The notes beneath the pieces were generated by a model. That model made no database searches, was not told the DNA's origin, and saw only the letters and a list, made by a program, of their open reading frames with translations. A stretch of 64,000 bases of DNA, taken from NCBI RefSeq assembly GCF_018604545.1, contig NZ_CP075896.1:1426001-1490000 (forward strand), read 5' to 3'. This document shows, in pieces, positions 62,276-64,000 of this stretch (positions are counted from its first letter, which is position 1; each line of letters begins with the position of its first letter). The stretch is from Streptomyces koelreuteriae. GTDB lineage: Bacteria; Actinomycetota; Actinomycetes; Streptomycetales; Streptomycetaceae. Both the position numbers and the translations under genes were made by a program.

Positions 62276-63676
62276 ATGACAACAGCACAACCCGAAACAC
62301 AGCCCCGCCGCACCACACGCCACCGCCGCGTCCGCGCGGCCCGCAAGCCCGCGATCGGGGCGCTCGCGGCGGCCGGTCTGCTGGCCGGGGCGTGGTGGGC
62401 GACCGCCGGTGCGGCGACGGCCCCGGCCCTCGCGGTGACCAGCACGGCCGTCAGCCTGCCGACCGCGTTCCCCTACCTGTCGGCCGGTTACAACAACACC
62501 CGAGAGTGGACCCGCACGGCGACGGCGGCCGCTCCCGACGGCACCCTCCGGGTGGCCTGGCCCGCGGCGGACGGCATCCACGTCACCCCGCTGACCAAAG
62601 CCGGTAAGCGGGCGGGCTCCGACACCGTCGTCAAGGGTGCCAAGGAGGTCGGCGGCCTGGTCGCGCACAACGACGGCTTCGCGCTGCTCACCCGCGTCTC
62701 CGACAGCAACAAGTGGAAGGAGACGGCGGCGGCCCTGGTCCGCTACCAGGGCGGCAAGGAGACCTTCCGTACGAGGCTCACCGGCACCGCGTCCAAGGAC
62801 ACGGCCCCGCTGCTGGACGGGCAGCTCACCTGGAACGGCAGCAAGTACGGCGCGTACTTCGTGGTGCACGGGGCGGGCGGCGCGGCCGACGGGCACTTCG
62901 GCGACAAGCTGGCGTACGTCAGCGCCAAGGGCGCGAAGCTGAGCGGCGGCTGGGGCTGGGGGTGCAGCCACAACGAGGGCATCGCGCTGCACGCCGAGAA
63001 GACCGGCGCCTTCACCTCGCTCTGCTTCGACGACTGGCGCTCGGGCCTGTTCGTGTCGACGGGCATCGGCGCCCCCGACAACGCCCCGGTCGTGCAGCGC
63101 GAACAGTGCTGGGCAGGCTACTGCGGCGGCACCTTCCCGAGCCGTACCGGCGACCTCGTCAAGTCGGCGACCGGCCGCTACGCCACCGCCTTCGCGTCCC
63201 GGGGCGCGGCCTCCGCGAAGAAGAACCCGGACGACGCGAGCGGCCGTGGCTGGACGGTCACCCCGAAGACGGGTACGCACCAGGTGGCGGTGGCGATTCT
63301 GAAGGACCGCAACTCCGGCCCCGGCAAGGCGATCCGCCTCTCCGAGACGAAGGGCGTGGAACACGTCAACGTCCATCTCGCCCCGTACGGCAAGGACCGG
63401 CTGCTGCTGTCCTGGGAGTCGGTCAAGAACGCCACCTGCAAGGACGGCACCTGCACCGGCACCTTCGCGGGCACGCATCTGCGCCTCATCGACTGGAACG
63501 GCACGTTCCAGAGCGCGGCCAAGGTCGTCCAGGACAGGATCACGGGCGATATCGCGGTGTCCGCCGACGGGACGCTGACCTGGGCCTACGCCCCGGCCAC
63601 GCCCTCCTACGCGAAGCCGCTCACCGGTGCGTCCCCGACGTCCACGACCTTGAAGATCGCCCGTCTCAAGCCGTGA
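62276..63676 (+). CDS. Secreted or surface protein of unknown family
   Basis: 466 residues. A very basic N-terminus (RRTTRHRRVRAARK) precedes a hydrophobic stretch (AIGALAAAGLLAGAWWATAGA) and a likely signal cleavage near residue 43. The mature part has repeated beta-strand-like segments (DGTLRVAWPAADGIHV, YAPATPSY), as in beta-propeller proteins, and four to six cysteines (GWGCSHNEG, EQCWAGYCGG, TCKDGTCTG) that probably form disulfides. An 8-base inverted repeat TGCCGTGG/CCACGGCA (62235-62265) sits in its leader. No enzyme motif is recognised. Confidence 0.7.
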   Translation: MTTAQPETQPRRTTRHRRVRAARKPAIGALAAAGLLAGAWWATAGAATAPALAVTSTAVSLPTAFPYLSAGYNNTREWTRTATAAAPDGTLRVAWPAADGIHVTPLTKAGKRAGSDTVVKGAKEVGGLVAHNDGFALLTRVSDSNKWKETAAALVRYQGGKETFRTRLTGTASKDTAPLLDGQLTWNGSKYGAYFVVHGAGGAADGHFGDKLAYVSAKGAKLSGGWGWGCSHNEGIALHAEKTGAFTSLCFDDWRSGLFVSTGIGAPDNAPVVQREQCWAGYCGGTFPSRTGDLVKSATGRYATAFASRGAASAKKNPDDASGRGWTVTPKTGTHQVAVAILKDRNSGPGKAIRLSETKGVEHVNVHLAPYGKDRLLLSWESVKNATCKDGTCTGTFAGTHLRLIDWNGTFQSAAKVVQDRITGDIAVSADGTLTWAYAPATPSYAKPLTGASPTSTTLKIARLKP

Positions 63677-64000
63677 CGTCCACGCCCGACTCCGTCAGCC
63701 GGACCCGTGTCACGCCGCCGTCGCTCCAGCGGACCTCCAGTGCTCCGGCATCGTCGGCGCGTACGGAGACCAACTCCTGCAGCGCGGCCGGGTCCGGCTC
63801 GGCCGTCAGTCGGGCCAGGGCGACGAACAGGGTGGCCCGCTCGCCCACGGCGCCCGTCAGGGTGTCCGTGAGGCCGATCGCCGGCAGGAGTTCCGCCCTC
63901 AGCCCCTCCCCGGTCGGCCAGCCGGTGACCCGTACCGCCGTCCCGGGCTCCGCTCCCGACACCAGGTGCGCCCGCACCTCCACGGCCCCGCGCGCCAGCA
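63666..64000 (-). CDS. C-terminal part of an unidentified protein, cut by the right edge
   Basis: The frame is open at base 64000 and ends at TGA 63666, so at least 110 residues belong to the 3' end of a larger gene. It is beta-strand-rich (GAVEVRAHLVSG, AVRVTGWPTGEG, LEVRWSDGGVTRVRL), like the C-terminal beta-sandwich of carbohydrate-active or DUF2264-type proteins, but this cannot be decided here. Its end overlaps the convergent secreted-protein gene by 11 bases. Confidence 0.6.
   Translation of the reverse strand, partial: LARGAVEVRAHLVSGAEPGTAVRVTGWPTGEGLRAELLPAIGLTDTLTGAVGERATLFVALARLTAEPDPAALQELVSVRADDAGALEVRWSDGGVTRVRLTESGVDVTA

Overview
This is a chromosomal segment of a Streptomyces-type actinomycete. 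The evidence is very high G+C with third-position G/C codon bias, Streptomyces-type families (duplicated Lrp, PucR, SARP/AfsR, ROK and WHG-type TetR regulators, DUF3040, DUF2637, DUF456), GTG/TTG starts, apparently leaderless genes and a DtxR-type iron box. The gene set (alditol oxidase, PoxB-like enzyme, Ada-like regulator plus methyltransferase, purine-catabolism cluster) resembles, from memory, one arm of a Streptomyces coelicolor-like chromosome. No tRNA, rRNA, CRISPR array or origin was seen. One intact-looking IS5-family element is present.

Layout. 1-6.4 kb: a truncated AraC regulator, a two-module Lrp regulator, a polysaccharide pyruvyl transferase-like protein, DUF3040, a GT2/HAD-phosphatase pair, a polysaccharide-deacetylase lipoprotein behind a striking 40-bp palindrome, and an SRPBCC protein. 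6.4-15.1 kb: a purine catabolism unit on the minus strand (FAD, 2Fe-2S and molybdopterin subunits of xanthine dehydrogenase, then an NCS2 permease and XdhC), with a divergent PucR regulator. 15.2-22.6 kb: a TPR-like protein, a GntR regulator, an FhuF-like ferric reductase with an iron box, DUF2637 protein, RsbW-like ATPase, secreted protein, and an HTH-TM-secreted-domain protein. 22.6-29 kb: PoxB, a proline-rich PP2C-like protein, DUF456, and the DNA-repair pair Ogt/Ada-AlkA.

29-35.4 kb is the most unusual part: a compact RiPP locus made of a full-length class I lanthipeptide dehydratase (LanB), a 76-residue precursor with an FDLD leader motif and three tandem 15-residue core-like repeats without any cysteine, and a divergent SARP/AfsR-type regulator. 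No LanC cyclase, protease or transporter lies beside it. The inferred product is a cysteine-free, possibly multi-copy dehydropeptide.

35.4-44 kb: an RsgA GTPase preceded by a 22-codon leader ORF, a membrane protein joining a sigma/anti-sigma-like cytoplasmic part to an outward CBM2 domain, a radical SAM protein with unusual Cys spacing, a 2-hydroxyacid dehydrogenase, and an alditol oxidase. 42.7-50.2 kb: a sugar-uptake operon (ROK regulator, binding lipoprotein, two permeases, GH2 beta-galactosidase) with two related operator-like sites. 50.3-51.2 kb: the IS5-family element, inserted directly upstream of an ABC-2 exporter operon. 53.8-64 kb: MFS transporter, GH10 xylanase, nucleotidyltransferase-like protein, secreted endonuclease/exonuclease/phosphatase-fold protein, PanE-like reductase, TetR/phosphotransferase pair, PEP-mutase-like enzyme, a secreted protein of unknown family, and a truncated gene at the right edge.
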